Program-made: the position numbers and the translations under genes
Part shown: one piece after another, positions 53,227 through 62,185 of the stretch
How the letters are laid out: the number at the start of each line of letters is the position of its first letter
Position numbering within the stretch: the stretch's first letter is position 1
The notes under the pieces: model-generated
The model's database searches: none
What the model saw: the letters and a program-made list of their open reading frames with translations, nothing else
Told to the model about the DNA's origin: nothing
NCBI RefSeq assembly: GCF_021391535.1
Contig: NZ_CP090066.1
Coordinates: 2,493,501-2,557,500, forward strand
Origin: Aurantimonas sp. HBX-1
GTDB taxonomy: Bacteria; Pseudomonadota; Alphaproteobacteria; Rhizobiales; Rhizobiaceae
DNA: 64,000 nt
Direction of reading: 5' to 3'

Positions 53227-56013
53227 GTGACAACATCGGATCCGGACCTGGAGCGCAAGCGCCAGCGCGCGCTGGCGTCCTTCGGGGAGTTCGCCCTGCA
53301 GACCGAGGACCTGGTCGCGGCGCTGACGGAAGCCTGCCGCCTGGTGAGCGATGCGCTCGGCACCAAGCGGGCCAAGGTGCTGGAGATCGAGGCCGGCGGC
53401 GACAGCCTGATCATGCGGGCCGGCGTCGGCTGGGCGCCGGACACGGTCGGACGCCTCCGCCTGCCGATGAGCGAGCATTCGTCCGAGACCTTCTCGATCC
53501 GCGAGCGCGTCCCGGTGATCGTGCAGGACATTCGCGAGGAGACCCGCTTCGAGCTCGCCGACTTCCTGAAGAAAGCCAGCGTGATGGCGCTCGCCAACGT
53601 GCCGATCATCCTGCCCGGCGGGCGGGCCTACGGGCTCCTCGAAGTCGATGCGATCACGCCGCGCGAATTCGGCCCGGACGACACCGAGTTCCTGCGGACC
53701 TATGCCGCCCTTTTGGGCGGCGCGATCGACCGCCTGCTCCGGACCCAGGTGCTGCGCGAGAGCGAGGCGCTGAAGACCGCGATGCTCGACGCGGCGCTCG
53801 ACTGCATCGTCACGATCGACGAACAGAGCCTGGTCCTCGACTGGAACCCCGCCGCGGAACGGACCTTCGGCTATCAGCGGGCGGATGTCCTCGGCGAGGA
53901 CATAAGCCGGCTGATCGTGCCGCCCGAACAGCGGGAGGGGCATTGCCGCGGCATGGCCCACTATCTGACGACCGGGGAAGGCCCCATGCTGGGGCGGCGG
54001 TTCGAGGTGGAGGCGCTGCGGGCCGACGGTTCGCGGATCCCGGTCGAGCTGACGGTCCACCCGATCACCATCGGCAACCGGACCCGCTTCACCGCCAGCC
54101 TGCGGGACATCACCTATCGCAAGGAGGCCGAGGCGGCCCTGCGCGAAAGCGAGCAGCGCCTGCGCTCGACCTACGAGCACGCCTTCGTCAGCATGGCGGA
54201 AGTCGATACCGCGGGCCGGTTCCTGCTCGTCAACGAGCAGTTCTCGCGGCTCACCGGCTACAGCGGCGACGAACTTCTCAAGCTGACCTTCGGGGAAATC
54301 ACGCATCCGGACGACAGGCCGGCCGACCAGGAGCAGTTCCGCCGACAGATGGCGGGGGAGCTCGACGTCTACACGCTCGAAATGCGCTGCCTGCACAAGG
54401 ACGGGCACGTCGTCTCGGTCGAGCTCGCCGCGTCCCGCGTGGACGACATGGAGGGACAGCCGCTCTACGGCGTGCGCGTCGTGCGCGACATCACCGAGCG
54501 GCGGCGCGTCGAGGAACACCAGCTGGCCAGGGGCCGCGCCGAAACCGCGAGCCAGGCGACGACGGAGTTCCTTGCCTCGATGAGCCACGAGATCCGCACG
54601 CCGCTGAACGGCATCATCGGCTACACGGATCTGCTCCTCGACATGGACCTGACGGCGGAGCAGCGCCGCCTGGCCGGGCGCATCGAGTTCGCCGGCGACG
54701 CCCTCTTGACCGTGGTCAACGACATCCTCGACTTCTCCAAGATCGAGGCCGGGCGGATCCGGCTTCATCCGCAGCCGTTCTCGCTGCGGGACCTCATCGA
54801 CAACACCGTTTCCATCGTGGCCGATTTCGCCGAGCGGAAGGGCCTGACGATGCTGGTCGACCTGGATTCGGACCTGCCCAACGCGATGGTGGGCGACGAG
54901 TCACGCATCCGGCAGGTCCTGCTCAACCTCCTGAACAACGCCGTGAAGTTCACCCGGCAGGGCCATGTGCGGCTGCATGTCGGCTACGATGGAGCGCCGA
55001 CGGAGCGCGAGGAGATCTGCTTTTCGATCAGCGACACCGGCATCGGCATCGCCGGCGACGAGCGCGAACAGCTCTTCCAGCGCTTCTCCCAGCTGAACCC
55101 GTCGGACACGCGCAAGGACGGCGGAACCGGCCTCGGCCTGGCGATCTCCAAGCGTCTGGTGGAGCTGATGGGCGGCAAGATCGGGGTCGACAGCCACGAG
55201 AGCCTGGGCTCGACCTTCTGGTTCACGCTCCCGCAGCGCCGCGCCGCCGACAAGGTCATCGCCCGCAAGCACCCAGCCTCGCTGGCGGTGCCGACCCGCC
55301 CGGGCCTGATCCTGCTGGTGGAGGATCTCGAGCACAACCGCGACCTCGCGCGGATGATCCTCACCAAGGCGGGGCACGAGGTGGACACTGCGCTCAACGG
55401 CGCGCAGGCCGTGGAGGCCGTCCAGGCCAGGCCCTACGATCTGGTGCTGATGGATGTCCAGATGCCGGTGATGGACGGGATCGCGGCAACCCGGGCGATC
55501 CGCGCGCTGCCGGACCCGGCGAGCACGGTCCCGATCATCGCCATGACGGCGAACGTGATGCCGCAACAGGTGACGGCCTTCGAGGAAGCCGGGATGAACG
55601 ACCACGTCGGCAAGCCCTTCCGCCGCCTCGAACTGTTCGAGAAGGTGAACGGCTGGCTGGCGAAGGGCCGGGCCGCGCGCGCCGGGACCGAAGCCGACGG
55701 CGCCGCCATGGCGGCGCTGATCGACCTGATGGGGCGGGAGTGGGTCGAAAACGGCCTGCGGACGCTGCGGCAGATGACCGGCGAGGCGTTTCCGGCCGGG
55801 ACCCTTGCTCTCGCGGACACCGAGGCGCTTGCCCGGCAGGCTCACCAGCTCGTCTCGCACGCCGCTCTCCTCGGCTTCACGAAGCTCTCCGGATTGTGCA
55901 GCGAACTCGAGGAGGCATGCCCCCGCGGGGCGGAACTGCCGGCGATCTACGCCAGGGCCGCTGCCGAAGCGCGCCTGGCCGACCGCTCGATCGACCACAT
56001 GCTCGCCGGCTGA
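53227..56013 (+). CDS. Hybrid sensor histidine kinase (GAF-PAS-PAS-HisKA-HATPase-REC-HPt)
   Basis: A soluble kinase of about 928 residues with no membrane helix. A GAF domain (about 15-170) is followed by two PAS domains with PAC motifs (about 180-300, 310-430), HisKA with FLASMSHEIRTPLNG (H454), HATPase with LLNLLNNAVKFT and GTGLGLAISKRL, a receiver with D743 in LVLMDVQMPVMDG, and a C-terminal HPt (about 825-928) with H873 in RQAHQLVSHAALLG. GTG 53227 is chosen for its AAGGAGGCGCCC site; TTG 53176 in frame lacks one. It borders the TAD locus and might feed the orphan LuxR-type regulator at 38.1 kb (inference). Confidence 0.93.
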   Translation: MTTSDPDLERKRQRALASFGEFALQTEDLVAALTEACRLVSDALGTKRAKVLEIEAGGDSLIMRAGVGWAPDTVGRLRLPMSEHSSETFSIRERVPVIVQDIREETRFELADFLKKASVMALANVPIILPGGRAYGLLEVDAITPREFGPDDTEFLRTYAALLGGAIDRLLRTQVLRESEALKTAMLDAALDCIVTIDEQSLVLDWNPAAERTFGYQRADVLGEDISRLIVPPEQREGHCRGMAHYLTTGEGPMLGRRFEVEALRADGSRIPVELTVHPITIGNRTRFTASLRDITYRKEAEAALRESEQRLRSTYEHAFVSMAEVDTAGRFLLVNEQFSRLTGYSGDELLKLTFGEITHPDDRPADQEQFRRQMAGELDVYTLEMRCLHKDGHVVSVELAASRVDDMEGQPLYGVRVVRDITERRRVEEHQLARGRAETASQATTEFLASMSHEIRTPLNGIIGYTDLLLDMDLTAEQRRLAGRIEFAGDALLTVVNDILDFSKIEAGRIRLHPQPFSLRDLIDNTVSIVADFAERKGLTMLVDLDSDLPNAMVGDESRIRQVLLNLLNNAVKFTRQGHVRLHVGYDGAPTEREEICFSISDTGIGIAGDEREQLFQRFSQLNPSDTRKDGGTGLGLAISKRLVELMGGKIGVDSHESLGSTFWFTLPQRRAADKVIARKHPASLAVPTRPGLILLVEDLEHNRDLARMILTKAGHEVDTALNGAQAVEAVQARPYDLVLMDVQMPVMDGIAATRAIRALPDPASTVPIIAMTANVMPQQVTAFEEAGMNDHVGKPFRRLELFEKVNGWLAKGRAARAGTEADGAAMAALIDLMGREWVENGLRTLRQMTGEAFPAGTLALADTEALARQAHQLVSHAALLGFTKLSGLCSELEEACPRGAELPAIYARAAAEARLADRSIDHMLAG

Positions 56014-56301
56014 AGCAGCGGCGACGCCGGGACGGTTCGGGAATGCCCGGGAACAGCCGGCTGACCGCGATGCGGCGCAGCCGGGTCACGGGCGTCCGCA
56101 CATCCGGCCCGAGCGAGACGAACAGGAGCCCGGTCCTTGCGGCCGATGCCCGGCGGGTTGCCATGGAAGCGGAACCGTTTCCGTGTTGCGAACCGCCTCG
56201 CACACGTAAACTCCGGATGTTCAAGGGTGCAGATTGCCTCCTTCGGCCTTCGTCGCGATCGAGACCTCGGGGGCACTGGGCAGAAGCTGACCATACGGGG
56301 T

Positions 56302-56940
56302 TCAGTATGGGTACTGATCGACCAGTTGAAGGCGGGCGACCTTGGTGCCGGGCGGGATCAAGGCGCCTGGGGCCACGACCGCGTTGGCGCCGATCCGCAC
56401 ATCGTCGCCGATCAACGCACCGAATTTCGACACGCGCGTGTCGATCACCTCCGACCCGAGCTTGATGCGAATCGTCTTGTCGGCCAGTTCGTTGCGATAG
56501 TTCGCGACAATCGCCCCGGCTTCAATGTTGACGCTCGACCCGATGATCGAATCGCCGATGAAATTGAGATGGGCAATCTTTGATCCGGAGAACATGAAGC
56601 TGGTTTTCAGTTCGGAGCCAGGCCCAACGACACAATCCTCGGCCAGATAAGTGCCACCCCTGAGATATGATCCGGCAGCGATAAAGCAGCGCGGGCCGAT
56701 GATGCCGGGCCCCTGGAGAACAACTCCCGCCTCGACCGCAGCAGACCGATGAACGGCGAATTCGCCTTCCACGCGATAACCGCCATTTGTCGTCGAAAGA
56801 GCATCCCGGACAAGCGACGCTGCTTCCTGCACGATCAGCCATGCTGGCAGATCATTGTTGCAGAAGGGCGATGTCGCCCACTCGGCGACGTACTCGGATA
56901 TCAAGCCACCCTCCACGATACTGGGTTCCTTCTCTATCAT
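56302..56940 (-). CDS. Left-handed beta-helix acyltransferase-like protein
   Basis: A protein of about 212 residues dominated by hexapeptide repeats: AVEAGVVLQGPGIIGPRCFI, AAGSYLRGGTYLAEDCVVGP, then IGDSIIGSSVNIEAGAIVAN and IGDDVRIGANAVVAPGALIP. This resembles the C-terminal acetyltransferase half of GlmU or a LpxA-type sugar acyltransferase; a nucleotidyltransferase domain is missing. ATG 56940 (MIEKEPS) has GGGTGA; ATG 56994 would add 18 residues. Base composition is visibly less GC-rich than the neighbours. The acceptor is unknown. Confidence 0.72.
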   Translation of the reverse strand: MIEKEPSIVEGGLISEYVAEWATSPFCNNDLPAWLIVQEAASLVRDALSTTNGGYRVEGEFAVHRSAAVEAGVVLQGPGIIGPRCFIAAGSYLRGGTYLAEDCVVGPGSELKTSFMFSGSKIAHLNFIGDSIIGSSVNIEAGAIVANYRNELADKTIRIKLGSEVIDTRVSKFGALIGDDVRIGANAVVAPGALIPPGTKVARLQLVDQYPY

Positions 56941-57045
56941 TGTCACCCATTGATGAACGTGAGCCACCGGCAGATGTCGGGCAAGGCGCTTCACGCTCTT
57001 ACGGCAATGTGGGGTCGGAAGAAGACCGGCTGCTCACGGCTCGCT

Positions 57046-57555
57046 TCAACCGGAAGCGGACACGCTTCCGGATGCCGGTGGGGTCAGCGGTTTCTCCAGC
57101 CCGACCTTTTCCAACTCGGTCTCCAGAACCGCGTCGAGAGCGACTTTCCGCCAGACTTCGCGATAGCCAAGGTGCTGGTAGAGCCCGAGGGCTCGTGCAT
57201 TCGCTGCAGCCACCTGTATCCGGACGGTCGCAAAGCCAGCCGCCTGGATACGAGCCTCGAGGAATGTCACGAGTCCGCTGCCTGCCCCCCGCCCCTCGAA
57301 AGCCGGATCAACCCACACGTCGCTGATCTCGTCATCCTGCCGCTCGCAAGCGCCGATGCCGGCAGGGTGGCCATCGATTTCGGCCACCAGCACATTCGTA
57401 CCGAGTGCTTTCAGGAACGGCACAAAGGGATTTGTCTGGCTCAGCTTCGCTGCGACATGTGCCGGCACGAGAGGCGCGATGCCCTTCCGCCATGCCGCCA
57501 GACCTACGGCGGCCAGAGCCTCCAGCTCGCTGGATCGAGCATTGCGTATGATCAC
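57046..57555 (-). CDS. GNAT family N-acetyltransferase
   Basis: A 169-residue GNAT protein: N-terminal MIIRNARSSELEALAAVGLA, acetyl-CoA-binding VWVDPAFEGRGAGSGLVTFL (Q/R-x-x-G-x-G/A type loop) and ALGLYQHLGYREV near the end. The C-terminus continues about 25 residues past the usual fold. The substrate is unknown. It lies upstream of the beta-helix gene on the same strand and shares its somewhat lower G+C. Confidence 0.87.
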   Translation of the reverse strand: MIIRNARSSELEALAAVGLAAWRKGIAPLVPAHVAAKLSQTNPFVPFLKALGTNVLVAEIDGHPAGIGACERQDDEISDVWVDPAFEGRGAGSGLVTFLEARIQAAGFATVRIQVAAANARALGLYQHLGYREVWRKVALDAVLETELEKVGLEKPLTPPASGSVSASG

Positions 57556-57773
57556 CGTGCCCTCCCAGGGATTCGTCGACCCGGCAGCATCGCACTCTCC
57601 GCTTCAGCTCGATGCAGGGGTCTGACCGTCTGATCGGGGTGGGAAGCGGTTGCCGTCAACCTTGCAGTTCAGCCGGAAGCACGCGCACGGCAACCGAAAT
57701 CGCAATCCCGGCGGCGGGCGTACCGCCCGACCAGCCTGTCCGGCGTCTCTCTTTGCAGTCTCTGCGGAAAATT

Positions 57774-57849
<76 letters not shown>

Positions 57850-57956
57850 ACGGCGCCGAAGCGCTCGGTAGCGGCGATATAGTCGGTGGGGGCGGGCCTG
57901 TCCACCCCCTTGTCGCCGTATTCGGGCGGTCGCCGTCCCGCCCAGGCCCGCTGCGG

Positions 57957-58373
57957 TCAGCGGCGCGTCCAGGGCATCAGCCGGATGAGCGCATAGGGCA
58001 GGTTTTCCGGCTCGACGCGCCGGATGCCGCGCTCGACCGAATCGCCGGCGTCGTGACGCACGAGCGGGCTGCGCTCCTCGTCCTCCTCGGCGGCGATGTC
58101 GAGGAAGCGGATGCCGGCGAACATGCCGCGGCGATAGACCAGCTTGGCGGGCCGCTCGTCGCGTTCCTCGCCGATGCGGATCTGGAATTCCTTGGGCAGG
58201 TGCGCCGCCTCGTCGATGGTCAGCAGCGCGCCGGTCGCCGAGATGTTGCGCAGGATGCAGTCGAAGGTCGAGAAACCGCCGTTGAAGATGATCTTGGCCC
58301 GTTTCAGCGTCCGCATGCGCGGCGCGACGCGGCGTTCCGATCCGTCCGGCTCGAGCTCGGGAAGCGCTCCCAT
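57957..58373 (-). CDS. PilZ domain protein
   Basis: A protein of about 138 residues. PilZ features: RRVAPRMRTLKRAKIIF in place of the RxxxR motif, then CILRNISATGALLTIDEA corresponding to D/NxSxxG, followed by beta-barrel strands (FQIRIGEERDERPAKLVYRR, FAGIRFLDI). It may bind cyclic di-GMP or, as in many short alphaproteobacterial PilZ proteins, only keep the fold. ATG 58373 has ACGGAGGCCACC. It is a single gene. Confidence 0.87.
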   Translation of the reverse strand: MGALPELEPDGSERRVAPRMRTLKRAKIIFNGGFSTFDCILRNISATGALLTIDEAAHLPKEFQIRIGEERDERPAKLVYRRGMFAGIRFLDIAAEEDEERSPLVRHDAGDSVERGIRRVEPENLPYALIRLMPWTRR

Positions 58374-58462
58374 GGTGGCCTCCGTGAGGTTTCGCACGCG
58401 CGATGATCGCAACGAAACCTTTGCAAAAGCTGAACGGGGCGGGAAAACTTCGATAGGCCGGA

Positions 58463-58493
58463 AAGCGACGGCCGGTCGGGCCAGCCGTCGCTT
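58463..58493 (-). terminator. Hairpin downstream of ilvC
   Basis: AAGCGACGGC and GCCGTCGCTT form a 10-bp stem with an 11-nt loop, 148 nt after the ilvC stop. On the minus strand the stem ends in CTTTCC, a weak T-run. Confidence 0.5.
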
Positions 58494-58640
58494 CTCGTTG
58501 GGCGCCGCTGGGGCGCCGATGCGTCAGGGACGCGCCGGGTCCACGCCGGCGTTGGCTTGATCCCTGCCCGCCTCCGGCGGCGAAGCGCTGGGACGGGCCA
58601 GGATCGGCGCTGGGTCAGATCGCGGGCGCGACCGATGCGG

Positions 58641-59660
58641 TCAGTTGCGCGCCTTGTCGACCAGGGCGTTGGACTTGATCCACGGCATCATGCCGCGGAG
58701 CTTCTCGCCGACCTCCTCGATCTGGTGGCTGTCGTTCATCCGGCGGATGCCCTTGAAGCGCGACTGGCCGGCCTTGTTCTCCATCATCCAGTCGGAGGTG
58801 AACTTGCCGGTCTGGATGTCCTTCAGCACCCGCTTCATCTCGGCCTTGGTCTCGGCGGTGATGATGCGCGGGCCGGTAACGTACTCGCCCCATTCGGCGG
58901 TGTTGGAGATCGAGTAGTTCATGTTGGCGATGCCGCCCTCATAGATCAGGTCGACGATCAGCTTCACCTCGTGCAGGCACTCGAAATAGGCCATCTCCGG
59001 CGCGTAGCCGGCCTCGACCAGGGTCTCGAAACCGGCACGGATGAGCTCGACCAGGCCGCCGCAGAGCACCACCTGCTCGCCGAACAGATCGGTCTCGCAC
59101 TCTTCCTTGAAGGTCGTCTCGATGATGCCCGAACGGCCGCCGCCGACGCCACAGGCGTAGGACAGCGCGAGGTCGAGGGCGTTGCCGGAGGCGTCGTGGT
59201 CGATGGCGACGAGGCACGGCACGCCGCCGCCGCGCTGGAACTCGCTGCGCACCGTGTGGCCCGGGCCCTTCGGCGCGATCATCACGACGTCGATGGTCTT
59301 CTTCGGCTCGATCAGGTTGAAGTGGACGTTGAGGCCGTGGGCGAAGGCGATGGCGGCGCCGTCGCGGATGTTGGCCTCGATCTCGTTCTTCCAGATCTCG
59401 GCCTGGAGCTCGTCCGGGGTCGCCATCATCATCAGGTCGGCCCATTTGGCCGCCTCGGCGACCGACATGACCGTCAGGCCGTCGGCCTCGACCTTCTTGG
59501 CGGTGGCCGAGCCCGGACGCAGCGCGACGACGAGGTCGGTGACGCCGGAATCCTTGAGGTTCAGCGCATGGGCGCGGCCCTGGCTGCCATAGCCGATGAT
59601 CGCGACCTTGCGGGACTTGATGAGGTTGAGATCGGCGTCGCGATCGTAATAGACACGCAT
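58641..59660 (-). CDS. ilvC: Ketol-acid reductoisomerase
   Basis: A 339-residue class I enzyme of branched-chain amino acid synthesis that isomerises and reduces acetolactate or acetohydroxybutyrate with NADPH and Mg. The N-terminus MRVYYDRDADLNLIKSRKVA leads to the Rossmann motif IIGYGSQGRAHALNLKDSG; the C-terminal knotted domain includes LFGEQVVLCGGLVELI and EMAYFECLHEVKLIVDL. ATG 59660 has GGAAGGATAGCAGC. It lies 25 nt after the TetR gene on the same strand. Confidence 0.98.
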   Translation of the reverse strand: MRVYYDRDADLNLIKSRKVAIIGYGSQGRAHALNLKDSGVTDLVVALRPGSATAKKVEADGLTVMSVAEAAKWADLMMMATPDELQAEIWKNEIEANIRDGAAIAFAHGLNVHFNLIEPKKTIDVVMIAPKGPGHTVRSEFQRGGGVPCLVAIDHDASGNALDLALSYACGVGGGRSGIIETTFKEECETDLFGEQVVLCGGLVELIRAGFETLVEAGYAPEMAYFECLHEVKLIVDLIYEGGIANMNYSISNTAEWGEYVTGPRIITAETKAEMKRVLKDIQTGKFTSDWMMENKAGQSRFKGIRRMNDSHQIEEVGEKLRGMMPWIKSNALVDKARN

Positions 59661-59685
59661 GCTGCTATCCTTCCGTTTCGTGAAG

Positions 59686-60330
59686 TCAGGTGTGTGGGGT
59701 GTCATCTCCCGCCCCGTAGAGCGCGAAGAACTGCTTGGTGGCGCGCGCTGCCTCATGCGTGCGCTCCGCCTCGGTCAGCTCGACGCGATCGCCCAGGAGA
59801 AGGCGGATCTGCAGGTCGCGGCCGACCAGGCCGAAATAGGTGCGGAAGGCCTCTTCCGCGTCGTCGAAGGCCAGCAGCCCGGCCTCCCTGCCCGCCTCGA
59901 GAAGCGGCTTGAGCCGTTCCCCGATGGCGAAGCGGCCGTTGGCCAGCACGATCGCGCCGAGATTGCTCCTGGCCGTCCCGGCATGAATCACCGCCACCCG
60001 GTTGAGCGCAATGGACGTTCGGCTGGCGATGACGCTCAGCCAGTTGGCCCAGAACGCACAGAGGCTCTCCTCCAGCGACGAGGCATCGAGCTTCTGGCGG
60101 TCCCAGTTGCCGGCCCGCACCTTCGATGCCTGCCACCGGACGGTCGCCGCCAGCAGCCCGTCGCGGTCACCGAACCATTTGTACAGCGTCTCCTTCGAGC
60201 AGCTCGCCCGTCGCGCCACCGCCGACATGGTCAGCGCCTCGCGGCCCTCGACCAGAAGCGACAGCACGGCGTCGAGGACCTCGCCCTGGCGGGTGGTGAA
60301 CCCCTGTTCCTGCTGCTCGGCGATGATCAT
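59686..60330 (-). CDS. TetR family regulator
   Basis: A regulator of about 214 residues. The N-terminal TetR helix-turn-helix (about 10-60) reads EALTMSAVARRASCSKETLYKWFGDRDGLL; pieces LTMSAVARRASCSKETLYKW are diagnostic. The C-terminal ligand domain has no recognisable pocket. ATG 60330 (MIIAEQQEQG) is preferred to the frame opening at 60396, as it leaves the operator palindrome in the 5' region. Being 25 nt before ilvC, it may be co-transcribed with it. Confidence 0.88.
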   Translation of the reverse strand: MIIAEQQEQGFTTRQGEVLDAVLSLLVEGREALTMSAVARRASCSKETLYKWFGDRDGLLAATVRWQASKVRAGNWDRQKLDASSLEESLCAFWANWLSVIASRTSIALNRVAVIHAGTARSNLGAIVLANGRFAIGERLKPLLEAGREAGLLAFDDAEEAFRTYFGLVGRDLQIRLLLGDRVELTEAERTHEAARATKQFFALYGAGDDTPHT

Positions 60331-60344
60331 GCGTGCTGGCCGGT

Positions 60345-60362
60345 CCGTACCGTACGTTACGG
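60345..60362. promoter_or_regulatory. TetR operator palindrome
   Basis: CCGTACCGTACGTTACGG is an 18-nt palindrome of form CCGTA-N-CGTACG-N-TACGG, broken at only one symmetrical pair, 14 nt before the TetR start. It is a strong candidate for autoregulation. Confidence 0.7.
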
Positions 60363-60426
60363 TTCGGCTTCTAGTCGATCCGCGACTCCCCCGCAAGGGG
60401 CCTGCGAAGCGCTAGAATGAAAATGC

Positions 60427-61026
60427 CTAGAGGCGGCAGCCCTGCAGCTGCTGGTCGTAGCTGCGGGCCATGTCGGCGGCGCGCCGCGCGGCCGCCTGCA
60501 TGCCGGGGTTGTTGCGCCAGACGCCGCGCCGATAGCCGGCGTGGCCGGCATAATAGGAGAGATAGAGATTGTAGGCATCGTTCAGCGCGATGCCGTTCTG
60601 ATCGTGGCTGCGGCGGTGATACCAGCCGACGAACTCCACCGCGTCGGCGAAACTCGTGCGCCGTGCCAAAGCGCTGCCCGTGGCGTCGCGGTATTCGTCC
60701 CAGGTCCCGTCCAACGCCTGCGAATAGCCATAGGCCGTCGAGGGCCGCTTCCACGGGATGAAGCCCAGCAGCTTGCGGCGCGGCGGGCGGGCCTTCTGCT
60801 CGAAACCCGATTCGATGCGGATCGTCGCCATCAATACCGGCACCGGCACGCCGTATTTGCGCTCGGCGCTCTGCGCCGCGCTGTGCCAATTGCCGATCCA
60901 GCCATCCTTCTGGGCGAAGACGGCGCAGACATTGTTGATCTGGCTGGGCTTGGTCGCACAGCCGGCGAGCGCGAGGAACACGGCGCACAAGGCGATGACA
61001 GGCACAGGACGAAAAACGGACCGCAT
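60427..61026 (-). CDS. Lytic transglycosylase (SLT-type) lipoprotein
   Basis: A 199-residue lipoprotein: VFRPVPVIALCAVFLALAGCATK with lipobox LAGC. The SLT domain has the catalytic Glu in VLMATIRIESGFEQKARPP, AYGYSQALDGTWDEYRDATG and the NLYLSYYAGHAGYRRG segment typical of muramidase-like transglycosylases. It would cleave peptidoglycan at the outer-membrane side of the periplasm. ATG 61026 gives the complete lipoprotein signal. It follows pdxJ by 212 nt on the same strand and precedes tetR (96 nt). Confidence 0.9.
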   Translation of the reverse strand: MRSVFRPVPVIALCAVFLALAGCATKPSQINNVCAVFAQKDGWIGNWHSAAQSAERKYGVPVPVLMATIRIESGFEQKARPPRRKLLGFIPWKRPSTAYGYSQALDGTWDEYRDATGSALARRTSFADAVEFVGWYHRRSHDQNGIALNDAYNLYLSYYAGHAGYRRGVWRNNPGMQAAARRAADMARSYDQQLQGCRL

Positions 61027-61238
61027 GTCCGCTGGGTACCGTAAAAATCCTAATGATTTCTGTGCCGGTCCTTTAACGCCGCAGCTTCCGGCGGCGGATG
61101 ACGGCGAGGAGCGGCAGCGAACCCGCATGCGGGCAAGGACGAGTCGCCTACCGTGGGCGAGACCGTCGCGCCGCCGCCAAGGCGTTCTGCCGAGCGGGCC
61201 GCCCGGGAAACCGCGGCGATGGTCGCGACAGCCGCGCG

Positions 61239-61979
61239 CTACTGCCCGAGCGCGGCGCGGAACCGCCGCACCGTCTCGGCCATGCCATATTCCAGTGCGT
61301 CCGCAGTGAGGCCGTGGCCGATCGAGACCTCGGCGAGGTCGGGGATGCGGGCGACCAGCGCCGGCAGATTGGCGACGGTGAGGTCGTGCCCGGCATTGAC
61401 GCCGAGCCCCGCCGCGCGGGCGGCATCGGCGGTGCGGCCGAGCCGCTCGATTTCGGCGACGGCGGCGGCCGGGTCGTCGAAGGTCGCCCCGTAGGGACCC
61501 GTATAGAGCTCGATGCGCTCGGCGCCGGTGGCCGCCGCCGCCGCCATCGCATCCGGATCGGCATCGGCGAACAGCGACACCCGGGCGCCCTGCTCCTTCA
61601 GCTGCGCGACGATCGGCGCCAGCATGTCGCCGTCGGCGGCGAAATCCCAGCCATGGTCGGAGGTCGGTTGCGACGGATCGTCCGGCACCAGCGTCACCTG
61701 CTCGGGGCGGGACGCCGCGACCAGCCGGAGGAACGCCTCGCTCGGGTAGCCCTCGATGTTGAACTCGGCCTGCGGGAACTCCTCGTCGATCAGCTGGCGC
61801 AGCGCCGGCAGGTCGGAGAAGCGGATATGCCGCTGGTCCGGCCGCGGATGCACGGTAAGGCCGTGGGCGCCGGCGCGGAGCGCGATACGCCCCAGGTCGA
61901 CGACGCTCGGCCAGGGCAGGTCGCGGCGGTTGCGCAGCATCGCGACGGCATTCAGATTGACGGAGAGTTCGGCAGGCAT
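61239..61979 (-). CDS. pdxJ: Pyridoxine 5'-phosphate synthase
   Basis: A TIM-barrel enzyme of 246 residues that condenses deoxyxylulose 5-phosphate with 3-amino-2-oxopropyl phosphate, the last ring-forming step of vitamin B6 synthesis. LSVNLNAVAMLRNRR, TVHPRPDQRHI, FNIEGYPSEAFL, ELYTGPYG and LGVNAGHDLTVANLP are in family order. ATG 61979 gives the usual N-terminus. The PLP product is needed by the SGAT, SHMT-like and GcvP enzymes of the window, though no co-regulation is evident. Confidence 0.96.
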   Translation of the reverse strand: MPAELSVNLNAVAMLRNRRDLPWPSVVDLGRIALRAGAHGLTVHPRPDQRHIRFSDLPALRQLIDEEFPQAEFNIEGYPSEAFLRLVAASRPEQVTLVPDDPSQPTSDHGWDFAADGDMLAPIVAQLKEQGARVSLFADADPDAMAAAAATGAERIELYTGPYGATFDDPAAAVAEIERLGRTADAARAAGLGVNAGHDLTVANLPALVARIPDLAEVSIGHGLTADALEYGMAETVRRFRAALGQ

Positions 61980-62185
61980 GGCAGTCCCCAGCGACGGCGG
62001 ATGGTGGCGCGCAGTTAACACACATTCGCCGGGCCGTCCCACGGTCCGCAACCGCCGCGCCAGGCTGGCCGCCGGGGAACGCCGGGCAGGACTGAGGCGA
62101 TCGCCAAGCCGCCTTCGGGAGGTTTTCCGGTTGACAGCGGCGCCGGCTGGCTAGTCACTACAGGCAACCACGCAAGGAGGACGCC

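Noticed and set aside
56291..56310. CCATAC ... GTATGG repeat at the end of the beta-helix gene
   Set aside because: Only 6 bp with an 8-nt loop and it overlaps the coding end; too weak to call.
53067..56465. Plus-strand open frame of about 1130 codons in another frame of the hybrid kinase
   Set aside because: The kinase frame has seven recognisable domains in order; the overlapping frame gives an Arg/Gly-rich low-complexity product.
56014..57773. Genomic island with attachment sites next to tRNA-Lys
   Set aside because: No repeat of the tRNA 3' end, integrase or transposase was found; only base composition hints at transfer.
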